DNA from: Paractinoplanes ferrugineus
GTDB lineage: Bacteria; Actinomycetota; Actinomycetes; Mycobacteriales; Micromonosporaceae
Direction: 5' to 3'
DNA length: 64,000 bases
Assembly (NCBI RefSeq): GCF_016862195.1
Contig: NZ_BOMM01000028.1
Span: 141,829-205,828, forward strand
In this document: positions 17,731 through 27,628 of the stretch, piece after piece
Layout: each line of letters opens with the position of its first letter
Numbering within the stretch: position 1 is the stretch's first letter
Program-made: the position numbers and the translations under genes
Notes under the pieces: generated by a model
Database searches by the model: none
Seen by the model: only the letters and a program-made list of their open reading frames with translations
Told to the model about the DNA's origin: nothing

Positions 17731-17815
17731 CCTGCCGGTGCCGGTGCCGGTGCCGGTGCCGGTGCCGGTGCTGGTGCCGGTGCCGGTGCTGGTGCCGGTG
17801 CCGGTGCCGGTGCTG
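17731..17815. repeat. GCCGGT hexamer microsatellite
   Basis: About 14 near-perfect tandem copies of a GCCGGT-type hexamer, with two copies reading GCTGGT. In one frame this would give alternating Val-Pro and in others Gly-Ala or Arg-Cys, all without support as genes. Copy number is likely variable through replication slippage. Confidence 0.85.
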
Positions 17816-18250
17816 TCGGAGAGGGTCGGGCTCCCGAGACGGCCGCGCCGCGTTCTCCGGCTTCATGTGCACGCCGCGATTCGCCACGAAAAGGTCATTT
17901 CCCCTCCTGCCGGGCCGCGTCCGGCGCTGGATTCTCGGCGATCTGAGGCTCCCGAGGCGGACCGAGTCGCCATGATCGGCCAAGCCGCGCCCGCCAGACC
18001 CCTTCTTCAAGCAAAATGCGCTGACTCGGGCCCGCCGTGGCCCGATCCCGGCGCTCTTGCATCCGGCCATGGGTCAAGCCCTCCGGCGCGCCCGCCACAA
18101 AGGTCCGGCAACCCCAGGATCACCGCGCCACGGAGATCGACAGCTGCCCGTTGCGCCACGCCAGCCCCCGCGCCGCACCCGACCGGGCCCTCGCGTACCG
18201 CGCGCCACACCAGCCCTTCGCGCGCCGCCCCACACCAGCCCCTCGCGCGC

Positions 18251-18360
18251 CGCGCCAAACCTGGCCGGCGCGGGCCTCGCCAAACCTGGCCGGCGCGGGC
18301 CTCGCCAGACCTGGCCGGCGCGGGCCTCGCCAGGCCTGGCCGCGGGCCTCGCCAGACCTG
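18251..18360. repeat. 25-bp tandem repeat, about four copies
   Basis: The segment CTGGCCGGCGCGGGCCTCGC recurs with an exact 25-bp period starting at 18261, 18286 and 18311; the copy at 18336 has lost 3 bp. Copies differ by A/G changes just upstream (CAAAC, CAGAC, CAGGC). A dispersed related copy lies near 18388-18417, and older 26-27-bp relatives precede the array. Confidence 0.8.
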
Positions 18361-18563
18361 CGGTCGCCCGTGCGCCTGGCAACACCTCGCGTGCCGCGCC
18401 AAACCTGGCCGGCGCCGCCACGGCCGAGCCGGCGTCGCACCCGCCGGCGCTCCCCCGGGCGAGGGCGAAGGGCGGGCCCAGGGCGGACCCAGGGCAGGCC
18501 CAGGGCGGGCTGTGATGGGGGACGCAGGGGTGGGGCGGGGACGTCGACGGATGGCATGATTCA

Positions 18564-19830
18564 TTGAATCGTCAAGCATCTAGCGTACGGAGTCGACCCA
18601 TTAGCGGCATTTACCCGGTTGCGCGGCGCCGGCCGTACGGGAAACTGATGCTCCTGATCCTTGCCGTCGTGGTGGTCGCGGTGGGGGCTGTGGTGGCGGT
18701 GCAGATGGCGCGGCGGCCGGCGTCGACCCCGGCGGGGCGCAGCATCGCCGGGGTGGCGGTCGGCGGGATGGACGAGAAGCAGGTGCGGGCGGCGGTTTCC
18801 GGGGCGGTGCGGGCCCGGGTGGAGCAACCGATGAACGTGACCGTGCGCGGGGCCGACGCCACGTTCGCTCTGGTACCGGCCGAGGCGGGCCTGACGCTCG
18901 ATGTCGACGCGACGGTTCGGGCGGCCTTCGACGGAGGATCGAAAGCGGTCATCGCGACTGATGACGCGAAGCTCGCGGCAGCGCTGGCGGCACACCAGCG
19001 GGCGGCTTCCGACACTGTGGTGAAGCTGGCCACGCCGGTCCCCCGCCTCGAGGCCAAGGGGGACACGTCGTTCACTGCCTCGACCGCGGGCGTCACGCGG
19101 AGCGAGGGTAAGGCCGGGTGGGCGATCGACGCCGGGACGGCGGGACCCGCGCTGGTGGCGGCGGTGGCGTCCGGGCAGGCGGCGGTGACCTTGGAGGGTA
19201 CGACGTCGAAGCCGGGTGGCGCGCTGGCCGGGGTGGACCAGCTGATCGGGACATTCACCACGTACCATCCATGTTGTGCGCCGCGGGTGACCAAATATCC
19301 ACCTGATCGCGAAGATCGTGGACGGCGCCGTGATCGCGCCCGGCACCAAGTTCTCGCTCAACGAGAAGGTCGGCGAACGCACCCGGGAGCGCGGCTTCGT
19401 CGCCGCGCCGGCCATCGTCGGCGGCGAGCTCGAGGATCAGCTCGGCGGCGGGATCTCGCAGTTCTCGACCACACTGTTCAACTCGGCGTGGTTCGCGGGG
19501 CTGCCGATCCTGGAGCACCAGCCGCACAGCAAGTACATCTCGCGGTACCCGCCCGGCCGCGAGGCGACGCTCGACTGGGGCAACATCGACCAGGTCATCC
19601 GCAACGACACCGACGCGCCGGTGGTGATCCGGGTCGCGACCACCGGCACGTCGGTGACGGTCGCGCTCTACGGCAGCACCGGCAACCGCAAGGTCGTCTC
19701 GGAGACCGGGCCGCGCAGTGCGAGCGGTGCGGACGGCGGCTTCCGCATCCGGGTGACCCGGACCGTGTACGACGACGGCAGGAAGACCGGCACGAACACG
19801 TTGCGCTGGACCTACACCGGACTGGACTGA
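18564..19830 (+). pseudogene. Frameshifted VanW-family protein
   Basis: The 5' frame gives a cytoplasmic N-terminus, one membrane segment (KLMLLILAVVVVAVGAVVAV) and a PG-binding-4-like domain (GMDEKQVRAAVSGAVRARV). It then reaches the start of VanW at LIGTFTTYHPCCAPRVT. One extra base in AAA at 19293-19295 throws it out of frame. The rest of VanW reads perfectly in the next frame, from about IHLIAKIVDGAVIAPGTKFS through DQLGGGISQFSTTLFNSAWF to the stop at 19830. VanW proteins are envelope-associated and of unclear function. The start is uncertain: TTG at 18564 lies inside a GATTCA-T-TGAATC palindrome, and the first ATG (18648) is at the membrane segment. A sequencing error is possible. Confidence 0.82.
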
Positions 19831-20175
19831 GCGCCCCGGCGGCGGTCGATGTCGCACAGGACCTCCGGGTCTCACGTGCTCGCGTCCCAGTCGTCGCCGG
19901 TGATCAGTTCCGGCCGGGCGCCGAGGTCGGGGCGACCGGTCACGGCACCCAGCCGGGAGCGCACCAGCAGCGCTCCACCGATCAGGACGACGAGACCGCC
20001 GATGCGCAGCGCGCCCTCGACGAGACTGACGGCCCATCTCCGCGTAGGTCACGCTGCCCCGCGATGACTTCGGCGGTCGGCCGATCGAGCGGTATCCCAG
20101 GCCGGCCGGCGCGCGCCGGAAAAGGGACTCGGCCTGAGGCCGGCGGTGGATCGCGCCGGCCTCAGATCGGGCGGG
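19831..20175. other. 345-bp intergenic region with a possible gene remnant
   Basis: Between the VanW remnant and the dehydrogenase stop. On the minus strand one frame (about 20040 to the stop at 19872-19874) encodes a plausible small membrane protein (RIGGLVVLIGGALLVRSRLG, ending ITGDDWDAST). It has no ATG, GTG or TTG before the hydrophobic stretch after the upstream in-frame stop, so it may be a remnant. The rest holds the dehydrogenase terminator at 20134-20165. Confidence 0.35.
20134..20165 (-). terminator. 12-bp stem-loop terminator of the dehydrogenase gene
   Basis: Arms 20134-20145 and 20154-20165 are perfect complements with an 8-nt loop. The structure begins 10 bp beyond the stop codon of the minus-strand alcohol dehydrogenase. 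Confidence 0.75.
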
Positions 20176-21219
20176 TCAGCGCAGGGTGTCGATGTCGATG
20201 ACGAAGCGGTAGCGCACGTCGGACTTCAGCACCCGCTCGTAGGCCTCGTCGACCTGGTCGGCGGTGATGACCTCGACCTCCGAAGCGATGCCGCGCTCGG
20301 CGCAGAAGTCGAGCATCTCCTGGGTCTCCGCGATGCCGCCGATGCTCGAGCCGGCGAACGAGCGCCGGTTGTTGAACAGCGAGAACACCTGCACCGGCAG
20401 CGGCTCGGGCGGCGCGCCCACGCTGACGAAGGTGCCGTCGAGGCGCAGCATGCCCAGGTAGGCGGCCATGTCGATGGGGGCGCTCACCGTGTTGACGATC
20501 AGGTCGAAGGTGTTCGCCAGGGTCTTGAACGTCTCCTTGTCACTGGTCGCGTAGTAGCTCTCGGCACCGAAGGCGAGTCCGTCGTCCTTCTTGCTGAGCG
20601 TCTGCGACAGCACCGTCACGTCGGCGCCCATCGCCGCGGCGATCTTGACGGCCATGTGCCCGAGGCCGCCCATGCCGACCACCGCGACCTTGGTGCCCGG
20701 ACCCGCTTTCCAGTGCGAGAGCGGAGAGTACGTCGTGATCCCCGCACACAGCAGCGGAGCGGCCTTCTCGTACGGGATCGACTCCGGCACCCGCAGCACG
20801 AAGTCCTCGTCCACGACCACGTGCGTCGAATAACCACCCTGCGTGACCGTGCCGTCCCGGTCGACCGAGGCGTACGTTCCGGTGTTGCCCGTCAGGCAGT
20901 ACTGCTCCTGGCCGGCCTTGCAGTTGTCGCACTCCCGGCACGAGTTGACCATGCAGCCGACACCCACCCGGTCGCCTGTCTGGTGCCGGGTCACCGAGGC
21001 GCCTACCTCGGTGACGACTCCGACGATTTCGTGGCCGACCGTCAGGGGGTAGGGGACTTTCCCCCATTCTCCCCGCACGGTGTGGATGTCGGAGTGGCAG
21101 ATCCCGGCGTACCGGATCTCGATCAGGACGTCGCGCGGCCCGACATCCCGGCGCTCGACTGTGGTGCGCACGAGCGGATCGGTGGCCGAGGTCGCCGCGA
21201 CAGCGTTGACGGTGAGAAT
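20176..21219 (-). CDS. Zinc-dependent alcohol dehydrogenase, YahK/CAD type
   Basis: About 347 residues of the medium-chain dehydrogenase family. It has catalytic zinc ligands in GICHSDIH and GHEIVGVV, four structural-zinc cysteines in [15 protein letters not shown], and the nucleotide-binding [15 protein letters not shown]; this glycine pattern and family suggest NADP(H) aldehyde reduction. The start is problematic: no ATG/GTG exists at the conserved N-terminus. A strong GGAGG site ends 5 nt before an ATT at 21219 (reading [13 protein letters not shown]), which matches the normal family length. The only upstream ATG in frame (21306) adds 29 atypical residues. I favour ATT initiation. Confidence 0.85.
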   Translation of the reverse strand: MLTVNAVAATSATDPLVRTTVERRDVGPRDVLIEIRYAGICHSDIHTVRGEWGKVPYPLTVGHEIVGVVTEVGASVTRHQTGDRVGVGCMVNSCRECDNCKAGQEQYCLTGNTGTYASVDRDGTVTQGGYSTHVVVDEDFVLRVPESIPYEKAAPLLCAGITTYSPLSHWKAGPGTKVAVVGMGGLGHMAVKIAAAMGADVTVLSQTLSKKDDGLAFGAESYYATSDKETFKTLANTFDLIVNTVSAPIDMAAYLGMLRLDGTFVSVGAPPEPLPVQVFSLFNNRRSFAGSSIGGIAETQEMLDFCAERGIASEVEVITADQVDEAYERVLKSDVRYRFVIDIDTLR

Positions 21220-21318
21220 GATTTCCTCCGGGGACAGCTGGTGATCTTTGCTTCCCCAGTTTGCCCGCTCAGCGGCGATCGGAACCAACCGCCCGGAAAA
21301 CATCACCGCCAGGGTCGC

Positions 21319-22179
21319 TCAGCGGCGGATCACCGGCCGGCCGAACCCGGGCAGCAACCGGTCGGTCAGCACCCGGTCGGCCACCAGCCGGGCCGTCGAC
21401 CGGCGGCGGCGCTCGGCCAGGACGGCCGACAGGACCAGCCAGGGCGGGGCGCCGGGCGGCGGGGGCGGGGCCACCCGGGCGGCCACCTCGGCGTACAGCA
21501 TGCGGTGCAATGATCCGGCCTGCGGTTCGCTGAACCGGGGCGCCCGGGTCAGGAACTGACCGACGGCCCCGGCCAACTCCTCGTCGATCGCCGACAGGTC
21601 GGCCGCCGCCGCCCAGCGGGCCAGGTCCATCGGGGTGCCGGGCAGCGGCCGCGGCTCGACCGGGCGCCGCTCGTGGATCACCAGCGTGCCCGCGGCCAGG
21701 TCACCGAGCCGGCGGCCGCGCTCCGAGGCGATCATCGTGGTCAGGCTCCCGGCCCAGGTCAGGAACGGCAGGAGCAGGCCCGGCCACTCCACCGCGAAGC
21801 CGACCAGCGAACGGGTGAACGCGTGCCGCAACCGGATCGGCCCGCCGTCCTCGCGGATCACCCGCAGGCCCATCGCCGCCTTGCCCGCGCTCCGGCCGTT
21901 CGTCCAGGTCTCGACGATCATCGGGTACGCCAGCAGCACCACCGCGAACAGGATGATCCGCAGCGCCTCGAACAGGGCCGAGTCGACCAGGTCACCGGGC
22001 AGCAGCGGCAGGACCACCAGCAGCAGGATCAGCAGGATGCCGGCGAGCACGACCTCGAGCACGATGTCGATCAGCAGGGCCACCGCGCGGGACCCGAGCC
22101 GGGCCGGGCGCACGTCCAGAGCGACCGCCTCGGCGGTCACCAGGCCAGTGGAGGGCACGTTCACCCGGACAGTCTCCAC
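21319..22179 (-). CDS. RDD-family membrane protein
   Basis: A 286-residue protein. The RDD domain spans about residues 20-165, with the conserved Arg-Ala opening LGSRAVALLIDIVLEVVLAG, two further hydrophobic segments and GRSAGKAAMGLRVIREDGGP between them. A cytoplasmic C-terminal tail of about 120 residues follows. GTG start at 22179. It is divergent from the SpoIIM gene with 29 bp between starts. RDD, SpoIIM, DUF58 and MoxR genes cluster in many actinobacteria, so it likely belongs to the same membrane-associated system as the genes at 22-28 kb. Function is unknown; some RDD proteins are ion antiporters. Confidence 0.85.
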   Translation of the reverse strand: METVRVNVPSTGLVTAEAVALDVRPARLGSRAVALLIDIVLEVVLAGILLILLLVVLPLLPGDLVDSALFEALRIILFAVVLLAYPMIVETWTNGRSAGKAAMGLRVIREDGGPIRLRHAFTRSLVGFAVEWPGLLLPFLTWAGSLTTMIASERGRRLGDLAAGTLVIHERRPVEPRPLPGTPMDLARWAAAADLSAIDEELAGAVGQFLTRAPRFSEPQAGSLHRMLYAEVAARVAPPPPPGAPPWLVLSAVLAERRRRSTARLVADRVLTDRLLPGFGRPVIRR

Positions 22180-22208
22180 TAAGCTGCGCTCGACAGGGGG
22201 GCAGCGGG

Positions 22209-23195
22209 GTGATCGATCTCGACGCGTACATCGCCGAGCGCGGTGGCGAATGGCAGCGGCTGCGCATGCTGGCCAGGCGGTCGAAACTGACCGCGGCCGA
22301 GGCCGACGAACTGGTCCTGCTCTACCAGCGGGCGTCCACCCACTTGTCCGCCCTGCGCGGCCGCCACACCGACCCGGTGCTGCTGGCCGACCTGTCGCAG
22401 CTGGTGCTGACCGGGCGGGCGGCGGTCACCCGGCGCAGCGGCCACTTCTCCTGGCAACCGGTGAAGGACTTCTTCGCGTACGGCCTGCCGGGTGCTCTTT
22501 ATCGGACACGCCGCTGGTGGGGGATCCTCGCGCTGCTGATGGTCGCGGCCGGGGTGGCCCTGGTCTGGTACCTGTCGAACGAGCCCGCCGCCCTCAACGC
22601 GTTCCTCTCCGAGGACCAGATGCGGGAGCTGGTCGACAAGGAGTTCGTCGGCTACTACAGCGAATACCGGGCGCAGAACTTCGCCCTCGAGGTGTGGACC
22701 AACAACGCCGTCCTGACCGCCCAGTGCCTCGCCTCCGGCGTACTGATCCTGCCGGTGATCTACCTCCTCGCCGGCAACCTGCTCAACACCGGCGTGGTCG
22801 GCGGCGCCATGGTCCGCGACGGCGCCACCGACACCCTCCTGACCTACCTCGCCCCGCACGGCCTGCTCGAGCTGACCTGCCTGTTCATCGGCGCCGGCGT
22901 GGGCCTGCGCCTCGGCTGGGCCTGGATCGCCCCCGGCCCCTTGCGCACCCGCCGCGAGTCCTTGGTGGCGTGGGTCCGCGAAGGCATGGTGATCGCCGTC
23001 GGCCTGGTGGTCGCCCTCGCCGTCGCCGGCCTGCTCGAGGCCTTCATAACCCCGTCGCCGCTGCCGGCGCCGTTCCGCGTGGGCATCGGCGCCGCGGTCT
23101 GGCTGGCCTTCCTTGCGTACGCGCTGAGCTGGGGCAAAGTGGCCGACGCCCGCCGCCCGCCGACCCGCGACGACGCCGACGTCCCCACCGCCTGA
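22209..23195 (+). CDS. Stage II sporulation protein M (SpoIIM/DUF95) homologue
   Basis: A 328-residue membrane protein. A soluble N-terminal helix bundle (MIDLDAYIAERGGEWQRL to about residue 95) precedes about five membrane segments, including RRWWGILALLMVAAGVALVW, the conserved NNAVLTAQCLASGVLILPVI and a C-terminal pair. The N-x-V-x(n)-F-G/A-type motif before the second segment is typical of SpoIIM. In Bacillus SpoIIM works in septal peptidoglycan hydrolysis during engulfment; in actinobacteria the homologue clusters with MoxR/DUF58 genes and its role is unproven. GTG at 22209 follows GCGGG; the start is shared with the divergent RDD promoter region. Confidence 0.87.
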   Translation: MIDLDAYIAERGGEWQRLRMLARRSKLTAAEADELVLLYQRASTHLSALRGRHTDPVLLADLSQLVLTGRAAVTRRSGHFSWQPVKDFFAYGLPGALYRTRRWWGILALLMVAAGVALVWYLSNEPAALNAFLSEDQMRELVDKEFVGYYSEYRAQNFALEVWTNNAVLTAQCLASGVLILPVIYLLAGNLLNTGVVGGAMVRDGATDTLLTYLAPHGLLELTCLFIGAGVGLRLGWAWIAPGPLRTRRESLVAWVREGMVIAVGLVVALAVAGLLEAFITPSPLPAPFRVGIGAAVWLAFLAYALSWGKVADARRPPTRDDADVPTA

Positions 23196-23584
23196 CCCGC
23201 CCGTCGCGCCCGCCCTTTCCCACCCGCCCGGCCGCCCTCGACGCGGCGAGCGGGTCGCCTTGGAGAGGACAAGCGCTCGAGTGCCCCCTCTTTCGAGAAA
23301 AGCGGGGTCTCAGCCGGCGGCGGAGACCCCTTCGCCGAGGAAAGAGGGCCCTCGGCGGAGGGCGGGCTCAACGGAGTGACGTCGCATATGGCCGAGAAGT
23401 ACTTTCCCAGCAGATCGGTCCCCGCGACCCGGCCGTGGAGCGCCCTCCGTCCCGAAAAAGGGCGGCCACCCTGCTGCTACGAAGGCGTAGACGCGGAGCT
23501 TCCGCGCGCGAGACCGCACCTTCGCTGAAGTTGTGGTCTCGCGCGGCGCGGGCGGCCGGGGCGGCGCCGGCGGCGGACCGAGGT
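23196..23584. other. 389-bp convergent intergenic region with nested inverted repeats
   Basis: Between the convergent ends of the SpoIIM and DUF58 genes; no credible gene. It contains several inverted repeats: 23286-23294 with 23340-23348, 23304-23311 with 23323-23330 (GGGGTCTC/GAGACCCC), 23356-23364 with 23441-23449, and 23505-23515 with 23535-23545. The last is the best terminator. The rest is more structured than a simple bidirectional terminator needs. Confidence 0.65.
23505..23545. terminator. Bidirectional stem-loop terminator
   Basis: Arms CGCGCGAGACC (23505-23515) and GGTCTCGCGCG (23535-23545) are perfect complements. The loop holds a second small stem CTTC-gct-GAAG. It sits between convergent genes and lies 40 bp from the DUF58 stop. 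Confidence 0.7.
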
Positions 23585-24897
23585 CTAGAGGCGGCCGGCT
23601 GCCTTGAGCAGCAGGTACACGTCGCTGACGCGGCCGGCGAAGTCGGGCAGGTCGGCGTCGATCACGGTGGCGCCGGAGCGGGTCAGCAGTTCGCGCAGGC
23701 GGTCGCGCTGGGTGAGGACCCGCTCGACGGCGGCGGCGGTGTGCACGTCGGTGGCGGTGGGCCGGGGTGGCAGGGCGGTCAGGTGGGCCAGTTGGGGGTC
23801 TCGGACGCTGGCCACGAGCACCTTGTGGCGGGCGGCCAAGCGGGGCAGGACCGGCAGCAGGCCTTCGAGCATGGGGGCGATGTCGAGGGCGGTGAAGATG
23901 ACCACCAAGGATCGTTTCCGGTCCCGGCGTAGCAGTTCGCGGGCCAGCAGCGAGAAGTCGGTCTCGGCCAGGGCCGGCTGCAGGGAGGCCATCCCGTCGA
24001 TCACGAGGGGCAGCTGGGTGTGGTGGCTGCCGCCGCCGGCCCGGACCCGCACCTCGCTGTCCAGGCCGAGCAGGTCGACGCGGTCGCCGGCCCGGGTGGC
24101 CAGCACCGACAGCAGCAGGGCGGCGTCGATGGCGGCGTCCAGGCGGGGCACGTCGCCGATCCGGGCGGCCGAGGTGCGGCCGGTGTCGAGCACGCAGAGG
24201 ACCCGGCGGTCGCGTTCCGGGCGCCAGGTTCGCACGACCACGTCGTGGTGGCGGGCGCTGGCGCGCCAGTCGATGGAGCGTACGTCGTCGCCGATCACAT
24301 ATTCGCGGAGCACGTCGAACTCGGTGCCGTGGCCACGGCCGCGGGTGACCACGGCACCGTCGAGGACCCGGATGCGGGACAGTTTCTCGGGCAGGATCCG
24401 CCGGGACGGGAAGCGAGGCAGCACGCGCAGGTTCCAGGCGGGCGTGAGCTGGTCGTCGAAGGTGCGGCGGCGCTGCCGGTAGGCGAGCCCGAGCGGGCCG
24501 AGGGAGCGCAGGGTCACCCGGACGGCCGGCCGGTCGCCGTGGCGGGTCGGGACCAGGGTGGTGCTGAGGTCGTGCGAGGTGTCGGGCGGGAGCACGGCGT
24601 CGTGCGAGAGGGGCGTGGCCCCGGCCGACGGGACCCAGCTGTCGCGCAGCCGCAGGCGTACCTCCCGGTCCGCGGTGTTGGTGACGGTGAGGGTGACCGT
24701 CGCGGTCTGCCCGAGCCACACCTGGCGGTCGCCGGCGCGGCGCAGCCGCAGGCCGGTCAGCGGGCCGGCCGCGGCCAGGTCGATCAGCGCGAGCAGCACG
24801 ACGACGCCGACGACGCCGCCCGCCGCGAGCCACGGGGCCGGCAGCAGCGCGGGCAGCGGCAGGCCCACGGCGAGCAGCGCGGCGAACCGCCGAGTGA

Positions 24898-24901
<4 letters not shown>
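23585..24901 (-). CDS. DUF58 domain protein (MoxR partner)
   Basis: A 438-residue protein. Two membrane segments near the N-terminus (about residues 8-45) are followed by a beta-sandwich and the DUF58 core with its signature GTEFDVLREYVIGDDVRSID (about 195-215) and WRASARH. A VWA-like fold follows (VLCVLDTGRTSAARI, where the metal-site Asp is present but the Ser positions are altered). DUF58 proteins work with MoxR ATPases in envelope or metallo-protein assembly. The start ATG overlaps the MoxR stop by 4 bp (ATGA at 24898-24901), so translation is coupled. It is the last gene of the five-gene chain. Confidence 0.9.
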
Positions 24902-25856
<955 letters not shown>

Positions 25857-25860
<4 letters not shown>

Positions 25861-27032
25861 GGCTGCTCTCCTTTGATCGCACGTTCCAGGGCTTGCACGG
25901 CGGCGGCCGCGGCGACCAGCTCGTCGTCGTCGTCCGGGTGGCCGGGGCCGAGGATCTGGTAGATGTCCGCCGAGGGGTAGCCGGTGGCGGCGGCGATGTC
26001 GTCGACGCCCGCGCCGGGCGGCAGGCCGAGATGGTCGGCGATCCGGCGCGTCGCGGCCGCGCGCAGGAGGTCGAGGGACTCGCCGCGGGCCCCGGCGCGC
26101 TGATAGAGGCGGGCGTGGCCGAGCACCGTCTCGAACGCCGGCACCCGGGACGGCAGCGGCTCGGGCACCGGGGTGCCGAGCCGGCGGGCGGCCGCGCCGG
26201 CCAGCGCCAGCAGGGCGAGGGCCAGCAGGGCGAGGGTGGCCCACAGCGCGGCCGGGAACGCGTCGGCCAGCGGGTTGGCGCGGCCGGCGTCGGACCGGCC
26301 ACCGCCGTCCTGCTGGGGCGGCAGGGTCGGCCGGGTGGTGGGCGGCCGCGACGGCGGAGCCGGCGGCTTCTCACGCTCGTGCACGTCGAGCCAGACCAGC
26401 TGCTTGGTGGCGCTGAGCAGGCCGGTGGCCAGGGCGGCGTTGCCGTGTTCGGCGATCCGGTCGTTGCGGAACGGGTCGGCGGCGCCGACGACGGTCACGG
26501 TGGCTGCGCCCGACGCGACGGTGATCAGGGCGCCGTCGTAGCAGCTGCCGTCGTCCGGCATGTAGGTGAGGTCGCGGACGGCGGCCGGGCCGGCGGCGGT
26601 CGCGGTGGCGTCGGCGCAGCCGGGGTCGGCGGTGGCCGGCGCCCAGCGGTCCGACCGCACGGCGATCGGCCAGTCCGAGCGGGTCAGCGCCGCCCGGTCG
26701 GGGGCGACCAGGACGATCCGGGTGCCGGCCGGGACGGAGTCGAGTTTGTCCGTGTCGACCAGTCCGGGGGTGGTGACGAGCAGCGTGCCGGAACCGCCGC
26801 GCAGCGCGGTGAGCGCGTCGTCGGAGCTGGTCACCCGGGTGACGGTCACGCCCTGCCCGCGCAGCCGTCCGGCGAGGGTGGCGGAGCCGATGCCTGCGTC
26901 GCTGACCGGGGAGAGGTAGGCGTCGTCGCCGGGGTCGGGCGACTCGATCGCGTGCACGATCAGGGTCCCGGTGATCAGGGCGAGAAGGGCGGCGAAGGGT
27001 ACGGCCGCGCGCAGCCACCGCCGGCTCCTCAT
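25857..27032 (-). CDS. DUF4350 membrane protein
   Basis: A 391-residue protein. An N-terminal membrane anchor (AAVPFAALLALITGTLIVHA) precedes an extracytoplasmic DUF4350 domain of Rossmann-like strands (GTLLVTTPGLVDTDKL, TRIVLVAPDRAALT) containing two cysteines. A Pro-rich linker leads to a second membrane segment (FPAALWATLALLALALLALA), and a cytoplasmic tail of about 100 helical residues ends the protein. The domain resembles the GATase-like fold of DUF4350 found in MoxR clusters. ATG at 27032 overlaps the DUF4129 stop by 4 bp and its own stop overlaps MoxR. Function unknown; likely a membrane component of the MoxR complex. Confidence 0.87.
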
Positions 27033-27628
27033 GACGGCCGTCCCAGGGTCGCCCGGACCTCGGTGGTCAGCGCCCGCATCCGCTCGTCGTGGCCGGGTGA
27101 CGCCTCCCGCCGGCCGTACCAGATCTCGGAGAAGATCTCGGTGGCTCCGCTCAGCGGTCCGCCGATGACCGGCTGCCGGGCCGCGGCGGCGCGGCTGATC
27201 TCGTCCGCGGTGCTGCCCGGCACCGGCGCGATCACCCCGGCCCGGGTCAGGTCGGTCACGGTGTCCCGCAGCCGCTGGCGGATCGCCTCGGCGTACCGGC
27301 CCTCGGCGGCGAGCCGGTCGGCAAGCGTCGGGTCGACCGCCGCGTCCGGCTGCACCAGGTCGTCGTCCCCGAGGTCGGCGGGTGCCGGGTCGGGCTTGTC
27401 CGGCGAGCGGCGCCGGCGCGGCAGCCTGACCTTCGGGAACCGCCACCGCGGCCACCGGAACCGCAGGCGGGGAAAACGCAGACGCGGCATCCGCCGCGGG
27501 ACCCAGGCCGGGAACCAGTACCACAGGGCGGCGATCAGCGCGGTCAGGAGAAGGAGCAGCAGGAGTACGGTCCCCGCACCGACCCGCTCGAACACGGCGG
27601 CCACGAACTCGTCGTACGCGCGGGTCAT
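27029..27628 (-). CDS. DUF4129 membrane protein
   Basis: A 199-residue protein. One strong membrane segment (GTVLLLLLLLTALIAALWYW, about residues 18-37) is followed by a basic Arg/Pro repeat linker (RLRFPRLRFRWPRWRFPK) and a cytoplasmic DUF4129 domain with the family motif LAAEGRYAEAIRQRLRD and AGVIAPVPGSTADEI. DUF4129 is often fused to transglutaminase-like proteins; here it stands alone. It is coupled on both sides by 4-bp ATGA overlaps. The basic, aromatic linker may contact membrane lipid or wall polymer. Confidence 0.88.
   Translation of the reverse strand: MTRAYDEFVAAVFERVGAGTVLLLLLLLTALIAALWYWFPAWVPRRMPRLRFPRLRFRWPRWRFPKVRLPRRRRSPDKPDPAPADLGDDDLVQPDAAVDPTLADRLAAEGRYAEAIRQRLRDTVTDLTRAGVIAPVPGSTADEISRAAAARQPVIGGPLSGATEIFSEIWYGRREASPGHDERMRALTTEVRATLGRPS

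Larger units (their letters stand above)
17478..18563. repeat. Low-complexity and tandem-repeat region without a credible gene
   Basis: About 1.1 kb. Positions 17478-17720 are a C-rich, almost purine-free top strand with internal direct repeats (CCGCTCCACTCCTCCC twice near 17486-17520). A hexamer array follows at 17731-17815, then a block of ordinary composition (about 17820-18010), then GC-rich 25-27-bp imperfect repeats (about 18190-18420). Open frames across it give only repeated dipeptides or Arg/Pro/Gly strings, so none is annotated. Confidence 0.7.

Noticed and set aside
17240..18070. Minus-strand frame with HRHRHQ repeats
   Set aside because: The repeats come from the GCCGGT microsatellite; the rest overlaps the ankyrin gene.
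17731..18420. Possible CRISPR array
   Set aside because: The repeats are directly adjacent with no unique spacers, and no cas genes are present.
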